From CAVSQX01 sp963730225 (GTDB lineage: Bacteria; Planctomycetota; Phycisphaerae; Tepidisphaerales; Tepidisphaeraceae), in the NCBI GenBank assembly GCA_963730225.1, contig CAVSQX010000001.1, positions 1,054,001 to 1,118,000 of the forward strand: a stretch of DNA of 64,000 nucleotides, written 5' to 3'. Positions 1 through 7,043 of the stretch are shown in pieces. The position numbers were made by a program, and so were the translations under genes. The stretch's first letter is position 1; each line of letters starts with the position of its first letter. Below the pieces are notes generated by a model, which saw nothing but the letters and a program-made list of their open reading frames with translations, was not told the origin of the DNA and made no database searches.

Positions 1-98
1 GGATTTGCCCGGCAGAACGCCATCACCCCGCGGATCACCCCCCGGCCATACGAGGCCACCGCGTCAATCGCCAGACCAATTCGACGGGTTTCGTACAT
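1..98 (-). CDS. XylR-type AraC-family sugar regulator (N-terminal fragment, cut by window edge)
   Basis: The ATG is at position 98 on the reverse strand and only about 32 codons lie inside the window. They read MYETRRIGLAID...YGRGVIRGVMAF. A beta strand followed by a YGRG-(I/L)-(I/L)-RG helix is how the LacI-like sugar-sensing domain begins in XylR-type regulators, which carry an AraC-type DNA-binding domain at the C terminus. That C-terminal part is outside the window. The gene is divergent from the pseudopilin/GH5 pair, which suggests it controls them. Family assignment rests on a short stretch. Confidence 0.6.
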   Translation of the reverse strand, partial: MYETRRIGLAIDAVASYGRGVIRGVMAFCRAN

Positions 99-124
99 GA
101 TTTGTTAGCATAACACATTCGTGT

Positions 125-152
125 CGCAAAACAGAGAAGTTTTGGCGCAAAA
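125..152. promoter_or_regulatory. Candidate regulator site in the divergent promoter: paired CGCAAAA boxes
   Basis: CGCAAAA occurs at 125-131 and again at 146-152, exactly 21 bp (two helical turns) apart. The second copy is also the right half of a small inverted repeat, TTTTG-GCG-CAAAA (140-152). AraC/XylR-type proteins commonly bind direct half-sites two turns apart, so this is a plausible site for the divergent regulator. Inferred from spacing only. Confidence 0.35.
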
Positions 153-200
153 TGACGTGGCATACTGGTTGGTCGACCGCGAAAATCCAGTTCCTGTCGC

Positions 201-1202
201 ATGGAGCGAAAAATGGAATCGAGGGCCGCACGCCCGAATAGGTCATTCAGCGTCTGCTCCCGTCTCGCCGGCTTTACGCTGGTTGAGCTGCTGGTGGTCA
301 TCGGCATCATCGCGCTGCTGATTGCCATCTTGCTGCCAGCGCTCCAGAAAGCCAAGCAACAGGCGAATCTGGTGACATGCCAAACGCATTTGCGGCAGAT
401 CGGGCAACTCATTCAACTCTATGCCAGCGAGAACAAGGGATATCTGCCTGTCGGTGGTAACCACGCCATTGCGCAGAATCTGCAATACGACTGGAGTACA
501 ACGCTGTTCGCGCTGATGAACAGCAAGGTTGGAAACACTCTGCTGTTGCAAACCAGCAATACAACCGCTCTGCCTTACGATCGCAGTATCTTCATGGACG
601 TCGACACGGATTTTGGATGGGGTGGTTTGCAGTATTCTTGTCACCCGCGATTGATGACCGAATTAACACAATATACTCCCGATTATCCAGATCTCTCCGC
701 AAGCTCGACCGGCGTGCCCGAATACCGGATGTCGCAAATTAAGCGAAACGCCGAAATTATTTTAATTTTCGATGGCTCGTTGATCGCTTCCAACGCGACG
801 GATTATGCCGGTAATTCGCACGCCAGCCTGACCTACTGGTGTGTTCAACCGGTGGCGACAATGATGGATTCAAACCGCGTTGCCCAGACGCCAGCAGTGG
901 CAGGGGAGCAGGGAACCGGACTTTGGGTAACCCGTTACATACAGCTCTACCATGATCTGAGCAAATCCATCGATGGTGGTACCAATAAGGACTTCATCAA
1001 CTCTGGTTCGTTTCCTACCTCCGGGCAATTGACGACGGCTTCGAACAACATATCCAACATTCGTTGGCGGCACATGAACAACACCGTCGCCAACTTCCTC
1101 TTCTGCGATGGGCATGTGGAGGCGAAGCATTACCTGGGCACGCGCAACGGCACCCCCGACGTGTGCGAAATTCAGGAACGTAACATCTGCCTCGATCAGT
1201 GA
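201..1202 (+). CDS. Pseudopilin-like H-X9-DG protein (prepilin-type N-terminal cleavage/methylation domain)
   Basis: The N terminus has the type IV prepilin signature: a short basic leader, then GFTLVELLVVIGIIALL with the conserved Glu at mature position 5 and a hydrophobic helix. A prepilin peptidase should cut between G and F. Near the C terminus is the planctomycete FCDGHVE motif of the H-X9-DG family. Such proteins are exported pseudopilins present in dozens of copies in planctomycete genomes, often next to glycosidases, and their exact role is unknown. The start may be 201 or the Met four codons later. The stop overlaps a GTG of the next reading frame, and the GH5 gene follows directly, so the two are probably co-transcribed. 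Confidence 0.85.
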   Translation: MERKMESRAARPNRSFSVCSRLAGFTLVELLVVIGIIALLIAILLPALQKAKQQANLVTCQTHLRQIGQLIQLYASENKGYLPVGGNHAIAQNLQYDWSTTLFALMNSKVGNTLLLQTSNTTALPYDRSIFMDVDTDFGWGGLQYSCHPRLMTELTQYTPDYPDLSASSTGVPEYRMSQIKRNAEIILIFDGSLIASNATDYAGNSHASLTYWCVQPVATMMDSNRVAQTPAVAGEQGTGLWVTRYIQLYHDLSKSIDGGTNKDFINSGSFPTSGQLTTASNNISNIRWRHMNNTVANFLFCDGHVEAKHYLGTRNGTPDVCEIQERNICLDQ

Positions 1203-1216
1203 TATGCTTTCGTCTG

Positions 1217-2587
1217 ATGCGCCTCGCGCTGCTTTGTGCCACCCTGATTGCCTTCTCCGCCACCGAGGCGAATGCTCGGCTTCCCTTTCTTCGCCAGGAC
1301 AAAACTCGCCTTGTCGATCCCGCCGGTGCACCGGTTTTGCTCAAGGGCTGCAACATCGGCAATTGGTTTCTTCTCGAACCCTGGATGTTCGGCGGACGAC
1401 TCGAGGCCCGCGATCAAACTGACATCTTCACCACCCTCCATCGCCGCTTCGGCGACCAGAAGGCCGATCAACTCATCCAGCTTTACCGCGACAGTTGGAT
1501 CACGCCGCGCAATTTTGAGTTGATCAAATCCTTCGGCTTCAACGTCATCCGTCTGCCCATGCACTGGTCCCTGCTCCAGCAAGATCAGCCCCCATATCAA
1601 ATCAAACCCGATGGCTTGCTGATGCTCGATCACGCCCTGGCGATGGCCGAAAATGCCGGCGTTTACGTCATTCTCGATCTGCACGGCGCGCCCGGCGGCC
1701 AGAGCACCGACATGCCCACCGGCCTGGTGAATCAGAATCATCTCTGGACCGACCAAACCGACCAGCGCCGCACCGCCGAAATCTGGGCCGCGCTCGCCCA
1801 GCGCTATCACGACCGTTCCGTCGTCGCCGGCTACGACCTGCTCAACGAGCCATACGGCAATTTTCATCAGAACCTTCACAGCGAGCTTCGCAGCCTCATG
1901 ACGCGCTTGTACTCCGCCATCCGCTTAGCCGACGATCGCCACGTCGTCTTCTTCCCCGGCGGTTTGGACAAGGGAATCGAATTCTATGGCGATCCCCACG
2001 CCAACGGCTGGCACGACGTCGGCTTCACCGAACATTTCTACGCCGGCCTTTTCGGCAACAAGCCGGCCGTCGAAAGCCACGCTCGAATTCTCAACCAGGT
2101 TTGGCCCGCCGACGCCGATTATCTCGATCGCATCGCCTCTCCCTACTACGTCGGCGAATTCAACGTCGTCCTTTCCGCCTGCGGCGGGCCCACGATGATG
2201 CGGGAATATTACGATCGCCTCGCCCAAAATGGCTGGACCGGCACCCTCTGGAGCTACAAACTTCTCAGCGCCTCCGGTGGCGTGGGCGAGGACAGTTGGG
2301 CCATGGTCTCCAACGCCACACCGTTGCCGCGGCTCGATCTGCAAAACAGCTCCTGCGAAAATTTCGAACATTTCTTCTCAAATCTGGCGACCATAGAACT
2401 TGCAATCAACCAACCCCTTCGCGCCGCGCTCACCGCCCCCGTCGCCGCGCCGCTCCTGCTCACGCAATATCCCCATCCCCCGACCACGCTGCCCTCCGCC
2501 ACTGACTCGACCCCGACTGGCTGGACTTCCACCGACGTCGGCGGCGCCGCGCCGGCAGAACCATCGCCGACGGACCGGGCATGTTGA
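1217..2587 (+). CDS. Secreted glycoside hydrolase family 5 (cellulase/exoglucanase-like), catalytic part
   Basis: A signal peptide (MRLALLCATLIAF..ANA) precedes a GH5 TIM barrel. Visible motifs are RLPMHW, DLHGAPGG, the acid/base Glu in LLNEP (GAG at 1847) and the nucleophile Glu in YVGEFN (GAA at 2156). The HGAPGG motif resembles the exo-beta-1,3-glucanase/glucosidase branch of GH5, so the substrate could be beta-1,3- or beta-1,4-glucan. I prefer ATG 1217 over GTG 1199 because it begins the signal peptide directly. After the barrel and a Pro/Thr linker the frame reads WTSTDVGGAAPA and then runs out of frame near 2541-2557. The rest of that domain continues in the next entry, so the gene appears broken by one missing base. 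Confidence 0.85.
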   Translation: MRLALLCATLIAFSATEANARLPFLRQDKTRLVDPAGAPVLLKGCNIGNWFLLEPWMFGGRLEARDQTDIFTTLHRRFGDQKADQLIQLYRDSWITPRNFELIKSFGFNVIRLPMHWSLLQQDQPPYQIKPDGLLMLDHALAMAENAGVYVILDLHGAPGGQSTDMPTGLVNQNHLWTDQTDQRRTAEIWAALAQRYHDRSVVAGYDLLNEPYGNFHQNLHSELRSLMTRLYSAIRLADDRHVVFFPGGLDKGIEFYGDPHANGWHDVGFTEHFYAGLFGNKPAVESHARILNQVWPADADYLDRIASPYYVGEFNVVLSACGGPTMMREYYDRLAQNGWTGTLWSYKLLSASGGVGEDSWAMVSNATPLPRLDLQNSSCENFEHFFSNLATIELAINQPLRAALTAPVAAPLLLTQYPHPPTTLPSATDSTPTGWTSTDVGGAAPAEPSPTDRAC

Positions 2588-3525
2588 TCCTCTATGCCGG
2601 CGGCACCGACATCTTCGCCGAACACGATTCGTTCCGTTTCGTCTCCCAACCGCAGCAGATGCGATGCGATCTGCGAGCCCAGGTCGTTTCGCTTTTGGAC
2701 AGCCATATCTACGCCAAGGCCGGGCTCATGGCCCGCTGGGGCGATTCATCCGATGCCCCGTTTGCCATGGTCAACGCCTTCCCCGATGGTTCGATTGCGC
2801 TGTGCAGCCGAAGCGCCGCCGGTCAAGCGGCAACCGAGACACGAGTCTCTGCACCGTTGGATTGGCCCATTCAACTCCGCCTGGCCGTCGACGCCGCCAA
2901 GGCCACCGGTTTTTATCGTCCACCCGGCCAGGATTGGAAGCCGATCGGTGTCGTCCCCGTGCCCGCTCAACCCAGTTTTCGCGCCGGTCTGGCCGCAACC
3001 GCTCACGATGCCAATCACTTTACCGTCGCCCGATTTCACCTTGGCGATGATTCCATCGCCACCTCGCCAGTGGCCAGCCCGTCGGCGAATCTGCATGAGC
3101 TTCCGGCATCCTGGAATCGCTGGGGAAATGGATGGTCGCTGGAGACCGGCGGCTCAGACATGATCTATCACCATCCAGGCACGGCCGACGGTTCGGGCCT
3201 GTGGCAGGATGTGGCCGTCGAAGCCGGCAAGCAGTACATCTTCTCCGTCGCCGCCAGCCGAAATCAGACGAGCTTCACTCGCGGATCGACCAACATTCAG
3301 CTTCGCCTGGAATCGCCGCGGGCCGCTGGCAACTGGACGCTGAACTTCGCGGACTATCGTGCCGGCCAGCTCTCCGACGCGCCCGGCGGAACTCGACTCC
3401 ACGTCGCCGCCAGCGCGCCGACTGGCCGATTGCGTGTCCTGATCACCATCACGTCCGACGCTCGCGGCGCTGCCGACGATCGCCTGCGCCTGTTCGGGGC
3501 TTCGCTGAAGCGCGCCGACGATTAG
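2581..3525 (+). CDS. C-terminal part of the GH5 protein: laminin-G/DUF1349-like and jelly-roll domains (frameshifted)
   Basis: This frame carries LILYAGGTDIF..DSFRFVSQP, which is the natural continuation of the WTSTDVGG strand at the end of the preceding frame (family pattern: W-x-S-x-D-V-G, then a GGTDIW-like turn, then F-x-F-V). Residues up to about 160 look like a DUF1349/laminin-G-like sandwich. The remainder (EAGKQYIFSV, later LRVLITITS) looks like a carbohydrate-binding jelly roll. It has no signal peptide of its own, so ATG 2581 is probably not a true start. Restoring one base near 2541-2557 gives a single secreted protein of about 770 residues. Confidence 0.7.
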   Translation: MLILYAGGTDIFAEHDSFRFVSQPQQMRCDLRAQVVSLLDSHIYAKAGLMARWGDSSDAPFAMVNAFPDGSIALCSRSAAGQAATETRVSAPLDWPIQLRLAVDAAKATGFYRPPGQDWKPIGVVPVPAQPSFRAGLAATAHDANHFTVARFHLGDDSIATSPVASPSANLHELPASWNRWGNGWSLETGGSDMIYHHPGTADGSGLWQDVAVEAGKQYIFSVAASRNQTSFTRGSTNIQLRLESPRAAGNWTLNFADYRAGQLSDAPGGTRLHVAASAPTGRLRVLITITSDARGAADDRLRLFGASLKRADD

Positions 3526-3602
3526 CCCAGCAACTCGGGCCAACCCATTCCTTTCACGAGGCCGTTGAAAACGATCGTGCGCGGCAGGCTGGTCGAAATG
3601 AT

Positions 3603-3638
3603 TTTCAGTAGATACACTGTTTTCAGTATCTACTGAAA
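3603..3638. promoter_or_regulatory. Perfect 13-bp inverted repeat, probable autoregulatory operator of the GbsR/MarR gene
   Basis: Left arm TTTCAGTAGATAC (3603-3615) and right arm GTATCTACTGAAA (3626-3638) are exact reverse complements around a 10-base spacer. The right arm ends 9 bases before the regulator's ATG and overlaps its Shine-Dalgarno (GAAAGG, 3635-3640). Dimeric MarR-type regulators bind such palindromes in their own promoters. As RNA, the same repeat would form a hairpin masking the ribosome binding site. Confidence 0.7.
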
Positions 3639-3647
3639 GGCCGTCCG

Positions 3648-4220
3648 ATGGCGGAACTGGAAGCCCGAACAACGCCGCACGCCTCGCAGCAGCTTCGCAT
3701 CGCCCAGGATTTGTTCATCCGACGCTGGGGCGAGATGGGCCAGACCTGGGGCATCAACCGCACCATGGCCGAAATCCATGCCCTGCTCTACATCTGCGCC
3801 GTGCCGCTCTGCACCGATGACGTGATGGACCGGCTGAACATCAGCCGCGGCAACGCCAGCATGAGCCTGCGGGCCCTATGCGACTGGGGTATCATTCGCC
3901 GTCTGCACAAGCGCGGCGAACGACGCGAATTTTTTGAGAGCCTCAGCGACGTCTGGGAAATGTTCAACATCATTATCACCGAGCGCAAACGCCGCGAGAT
4001 GGACCCGGTGCTGGAAACCATCCGCCAGTGCCGGCAGATGTTGGACGAATCGCATCTGGGCAAACCGGCCGCCCGCCAGCCGATCGTTCGCCTCACCCGC
4101 CAGCGCCTGGCCGGGATGGAAGAATTCATGACCGTCACCAACAAAATTTTCCAGCAGTTTGTCGGCAACGCCAAGAGCGGCCTGACGCGCGTGGCCCGGG
4201 TGCTGCTGAAGGCGTTTTGA
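3648..4220 (+). CDS. GbsR/MarR family transcriptional regulator
   Basis: 190 residues, basic and helical. The winged helix-turn-helix is recognisable as TDDVMDRLNISRGNASMSLRALCDWGIIRR, quoted here only by its ends: TDDVMDRLNISRG, then WGIIRRLHKRGERREFF as the wing. The preceding RWGEMGQTWGINRTMAEIH segment is typical of the GbsR branch (COG1510), whose characterised member represses choline/glycine-betaine genes. The C-terminal part is a dimerisation helix bundle. The start ATG 3648 follows a Shine-Dalgarno inside the palindrome described separately, suggesting autorepression. The downstream sdhB has its own promoter, so co-regulation is uncertain and the effector cannot be predicted. Confidence 0.85.
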   Translation: MAELEARTTPHASQQLRIAQDLFIRRWGEMGQTWGINRTMAEIHALLYICAVPLCTDDVMDRLNISRGNASMSLRALCDWGIIRRLHKRGERREFFESLSDVWEMFNIIITERKRREMDPVLETIRQCRQMLDESHLGKPAARQPIVRLTRQRLAGMEEFMTVTNKIFQQFVGNAKSGLTRVARVLLKAF

Positions 4221-4259
4221 AAGACGGGGATGGGGATGGCAAAGAAGGGTGGAGGACGA

Positions 4260-4344
4260 GATGACAAGGCGACAAGATGACCGGGTGATAAGGTAATCGG
4301 CGCCTTCTCACCTTGTCATTCGGTCACCTTGTCACCTTGTCATC
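4260..4344. repeat. TGTCACCT-type short tandem repeats forming a long imperfect hairpin
   Basis: The left arm (4260-4293) is made of GACAAGG/GACAAGA/GACCGGG units and the right arm (4303-4344) of their complements TTGTCACC. The two arms can pair over most of their length around a loop at about 4294-4302. The last unit supplies TTGTCA, which is well placed as the -35 box of the sdhB promoter. A related repeat lies upstream of ispG (24849-24886). Confidence 0.7.
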
Positions 4345-4364
4345 TTCTCCCTTCTCCGTACCAT
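4337..4364 (+). promoter_or_regulatory. Predicted sigma-70 promoter of sdhB, leaderless geometry
   Basis: TTGTCA (4337-4342), a 16-base spacer and TACCAT (4359-4364), followed 6 bases later by ATG 4371. No Shine-Dalgarno is present; the region between is pyrimidine-rich. Transcription would start at or next to the A of the start codon. Confidence 0.5.
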
Positions 4365-4370
4365 CACGCC

Positions 4371-5123
4371 ATGCCAGATTCGCCGCCGATTATTCTGCGC
4401 ATTCGCCGGCAGGACGAACCGAGCCATCCGCATCGATGGGAAACTTTCGCCGTCCCGGCTGCGGCGAACATGAACGTCATCTCGTGCCTCCAGTGGATCG
4501 CCGCCAATCCGTTGACCGTCGACGGCAAACCCACGACGCCGGTCGTCTACGACAGCAGCTGCCTGGAAGAAGTGTGCGGGGCCTGCACGATGTTAATCAA
4601 CGGAAAAGTCCGCCAGGCCTGCTCCGCTTTGGTCGATCGCCTCGATCGGCCGATCACGCTGGAACCGATGTGCAAATTCCCTCTGGTGCGCGATCTAATG
4701 GTCGATCGCCAACGGCTCTTTTCTGACCTTGGGCGCATCAAAGCGTGGGTGCCGATCGACGGCACCTACGATCTGGGCCCCGGGCCAGCCGTCTCCGCCG
4801 ATGTTCACAAGGAACGCTATCCGCTGTCGCGCTGCATTTCCTGCGGCTGCTGCCTGGAAGCCTGCCCGCAGTACACGCCCGCCAGCCATTTCGTCGGCGC
4901 CGCCGTCATCAGCCAGGCACGGCTGTTCAACGATCATCCCACCGGAGCGGCTCTGAAAGATCAGCGACTGGAAATGCTCATGGAAGAAGGCGGGCTGGGC
5001 GATTGCGGAAAAGCGGGCAACTGCGTCGAGGTTTGTCCGAAAAAGATTCCGCTGCTGGAGAGCATCGCCATCGTGCAGCGGCAGGCGACGGTCCACGTCG
5101 TCAAAAGATTTTTCACCAAATGA
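4371..5123 (+). CDS. sdhB: Succinate dehydrogenase / fumarate reductase iron-sulfur subunit
   Basis: 250 residues from ATG 4371. The [2Fe-2S] ligands are C64, C69, C72 and C84 (SSCLEEVCGACTM ... RQAC). The second cluster motif is C155-x2-C158-x2-C161-x3-C165-P, and GKAGNCVEVCPKKIP completes the 3Fe-4S/4Fe-4S set. This is the electron-transfer subunit that links the flavoprotein SdhA to the membrane quinone site. An in-frame extension upstream to 4329 would translate the repeat region and is not credible. No sdhA or sdhC lies nearby, so the other subunits must be encoded elsewhere, which is unusual for a bacterial sdh locus. Eight bases separate the stop from the next gene. Confidence 0.9.
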   Translation: MPDSPPIILRIRRQDEPSHPHRWETFAVPAAANMNVISCLQWIAANPLTVDGKPTTPVVYDSSCLEEVCGACTMLINGKVRQACSALVDRLDRPITLEPMCKFPLVRDLMVDRQRLFSDLGRIKAWVPIDGTYDLGPGPAVSADVHKERYPLSRCISCGCCLEACPQYTPASHFVGAAVISQARLFNDHPTGAALKDQRLEMLMEEGGLGDCGKAGNCVEVCPKKIPLLESIAIVQRQATVHVVKRFFTK

Positions 5124-5130
5124 GCCGGCC

Positions 5131-6126
5131 ATGCGTGCGATGGTTTTGCAACAGATCGCCCCAATCGAATCGTCGCCGCTACGGTTGGTAGAAATGGCCG
5201 TTCCAACGCCGGGACCAAATGAGATTCGACTCAAGGTGCGTTGCTGCGCGGTTTGCCGAACCGATCTGCACATCATCGAAGGCGATCTTCCCGCCCCGCC
5301 GCTGCCGCGAATTCCCGGACATCAAATCGTCGGCACAGTCGATGCGGTCGGGCCATCGGTCGCAGAATTCAAGCTCGGCGATCGCGTCGGTATCGCCTGG
5401 CTGCGGCACACCTGCGGCCAATGCCGATTCTGCACCACCGGCCGCGAGAACCTCTGCGAGTTCTCACAATACACCGGCTACCACGCCGACGGCGGTTACG
5501 CCGACTTCGCGCTGGTCCCGGCGGATTTTGCCTATCCGATTCCCGAGGGTTACGACGACCTTCACGCCGCCCCGCTGCTGTGCGCCGGAATCATCGGATA
5601 CCGGGCGCTGAAGCGCAGCAATCTCCAGCCCGGCGGCAAATTGGCCATCTTCGGATTTGGCTCATCCGCTCACATCGTGCTGCAAATCGCGCTGGCTCGG
5701 GGCTGCGAAGTTTATGTCGTCAGCAGATCGCCGAACCATCAGCAGATGGCCCGCGATCTGGGCGCAACCTGGGTCGGCGAAGCAGCCGCGATGCCGGCAA
5801 AAGCCACCGCGGCAATCCTGTTTGCCCCCAGCGGAAAGATTCTCATCCCCGCGCTCCAGTGCCTCGACCGCGGATCGGCGATCGCTCTGGCGGGCATTCA
5901 CATGAGCCCGATCCCTTCGCTGGATTACGACCGGCTTCTCTTCAACGAGCGCGACATTCATCCCGTGACGGCCAACACGCGCGACGACGCCCGGGAATTG
6001 CTCGCCGAGGCGGCACGGGCAAAAGTCAAACCCCTGGTGCACGAATATCCACTGGCGGATGCGAATCGCGCCCTACAGGATATGAAGGCCGATCGAATCA
6101 ACGGCACCGGCGTGCTGATAATGTAA
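5131..6126 (+). CDS. Zinc-dependent alcohol dehydrogenase (MDR family, AdhP/AdhA-like)
   Basis: 331 residues. It has the N-terminal GroES-like domain with catalytic-zinc Cys in CAVCRTDLH (C42), the GHQIVGTVDAVG segment with the His ligand, and the four-cysteine structural-zinc lobe HTCGQCRFCTTGRENLC. The Rossmann nucleotide fold follows (LAIFGFGSSAHIV). The protein ends GTGVLIM, like other MDR alcohol dehydrogenases. It probably oxidises or reduces small alcohols/aldehydes with NAD(P). It starts 7 bases after sdhB in the same direction and is likely co-transcribed with it, though no metabolic link is obvious. Substrate cannot be predicted. Confidence 0.85.
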   Translation: MRAMVLQQIAPIESSPLRLVEMAVPTPGPNEIRLKVRCCAVCRTDLHIIEGDLPAPPLPRIPGHQIVGTVDAVGPSVAEFKLGDRVGIAWLRHTCGQCRFCTTGRENLCEFSQYTGYHADGGYADFALVPADFAYPIPEGYDDLHAAPLLCAGIIGYRALKRSNLQPGGKLAIFGFGSSAHIVLQIALARGCEVYVVSRSPNHQQMARDLGATWVGEAAAMPAKATAAILFAPSGKILIPALQCLDRGSAIALAGIHMSPIPSLDYDRLLFNERDIHPVTANTRDDARELLAEAARAKVKPLVHEYPLADANRALQDMKADRINGTGVLIM

Positions 6127-6127
6127 A

Positions 6128-6988
6128 TCATCCGTCGAATTCCCCGCTGAAAACTTCCGTCGCCGGGCCGGTCATGTAAACACAGTTGTCGCTCTCACGC
6201 CATTCCAGCGACAGATCACCGCCGGGAAGATGGGCGAGAATTTTCCGGTCGGTTCGGCCCATCAACACACCGGCCACGCAAACCGCGCATGCCCCCGTTC
6301 CGCACGCCAGCGTGATGCCGCTGCCGCGCTCCCAGGTTCGCATCGTCAATTCGATTTTGGAATTCACCTGCACCCAATGGGCGTTGATCCGTCGTGGAAA
6401 CGCCCGGAAATTTTCGATCAGCGGACCCAGATGCGGAACGTCAACGCGCGACAAATCCTCCACAAAAACGACCGCGTGCGGATTGCCCATCGAAACGAAC
6501 GTTGCGTGGAAGAGCAATTCCGCTTGGCCCAACGCCCCGACGTTGAACGAATACTCATTCGGTTGCCGCCCCGCGCCGACGGCGTCGCGGATCACCGGAA
6601 TCTCTTCCAGCTTCAGAATCGGCTGGCCCATGTTGACGGTCACCAACTGAACTTTTCCGGCTTCGGTGTGCAGGGCAAGCGTAAGCACGCCCGTTTGGGT
6701 TTCGACTTTCATCGGATTGGCTTTTGACAACCCATGTTCGTAAGCATACTTCGCCACGCAGCGAATCCCGTTCCCGCACATCTCCGCTTCGCTGCCGTCG
6801 GCGTTGAACATGCGCATGCGAACATCGGCTTTTTCCGATGGCAGAATCAGAATCAACCCATCGCCGCCGACTCCAAAATGCCTATCGGAAATCTTCCGCG
6901 CGACCGCCGCCGGATCATCGACGCGCTGCGAGAACCCATCGACGTAGACGTAATCGTTGCCGATGCCGTGCATTTTCGTGAAACGCAT
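6128..6988 (-). CDS. dapF: Diaminopimelate epimerase
   Basis: 286 residues. It converts LL- to meso-diaminopimelate for lysine and peptidoglycan synthesis. The N terminus MRFTKMHGIGNDYV is diagnostic, and the two catalytic cysteines are present as C71 in EMCGNGIRC and C229 in LACGTGACA. Length is normal for the family. It is convergent with the alcohol dehydrogenase (1-base gap) and stands downstream of the PEP-CTERM gene on the same strand. A complete dapF fits the presence of peptidoglycan in planctomycetes. Confidence 0.97.
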   Translation of the reverse strand: MRFTKMHGIGNDYVYVDGFSQRVDDPAAVARKISDRHFGVGGDGLILILPSEKADVRMRMFNADGSEAEMCGNGIRCVAKYAYEHGLSKANPMKVETQTGVLTLALHTEAGKVQLVTVNMGQPILKLEEIPVIRDAVGAGRQPNEYSFNVGALGQAELLFHATFVSMGNPHAVVFVEDLSRVDVPHLGPLIENFRAFPRRINAHWVQVNSKIELTMRTWERGSGITLACGTGACAVCVAGVLMGRTDRKILAHLPGGDLSLEWRESDNCVYMTGPATEVFSGEFDG

Positions 6989-7043
6989 GACGGATATGAT
7001 AGGCGGCGGTTGTCGCCGCAGCGAGAAGTGGGTCGAGGGCAGT

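Noticed and set aside
4260..4344. Possible CRISPR array
   Set aside because: Units are 8-9 bases, contiguous and imperfect, without spacers; no cas genes in the window.
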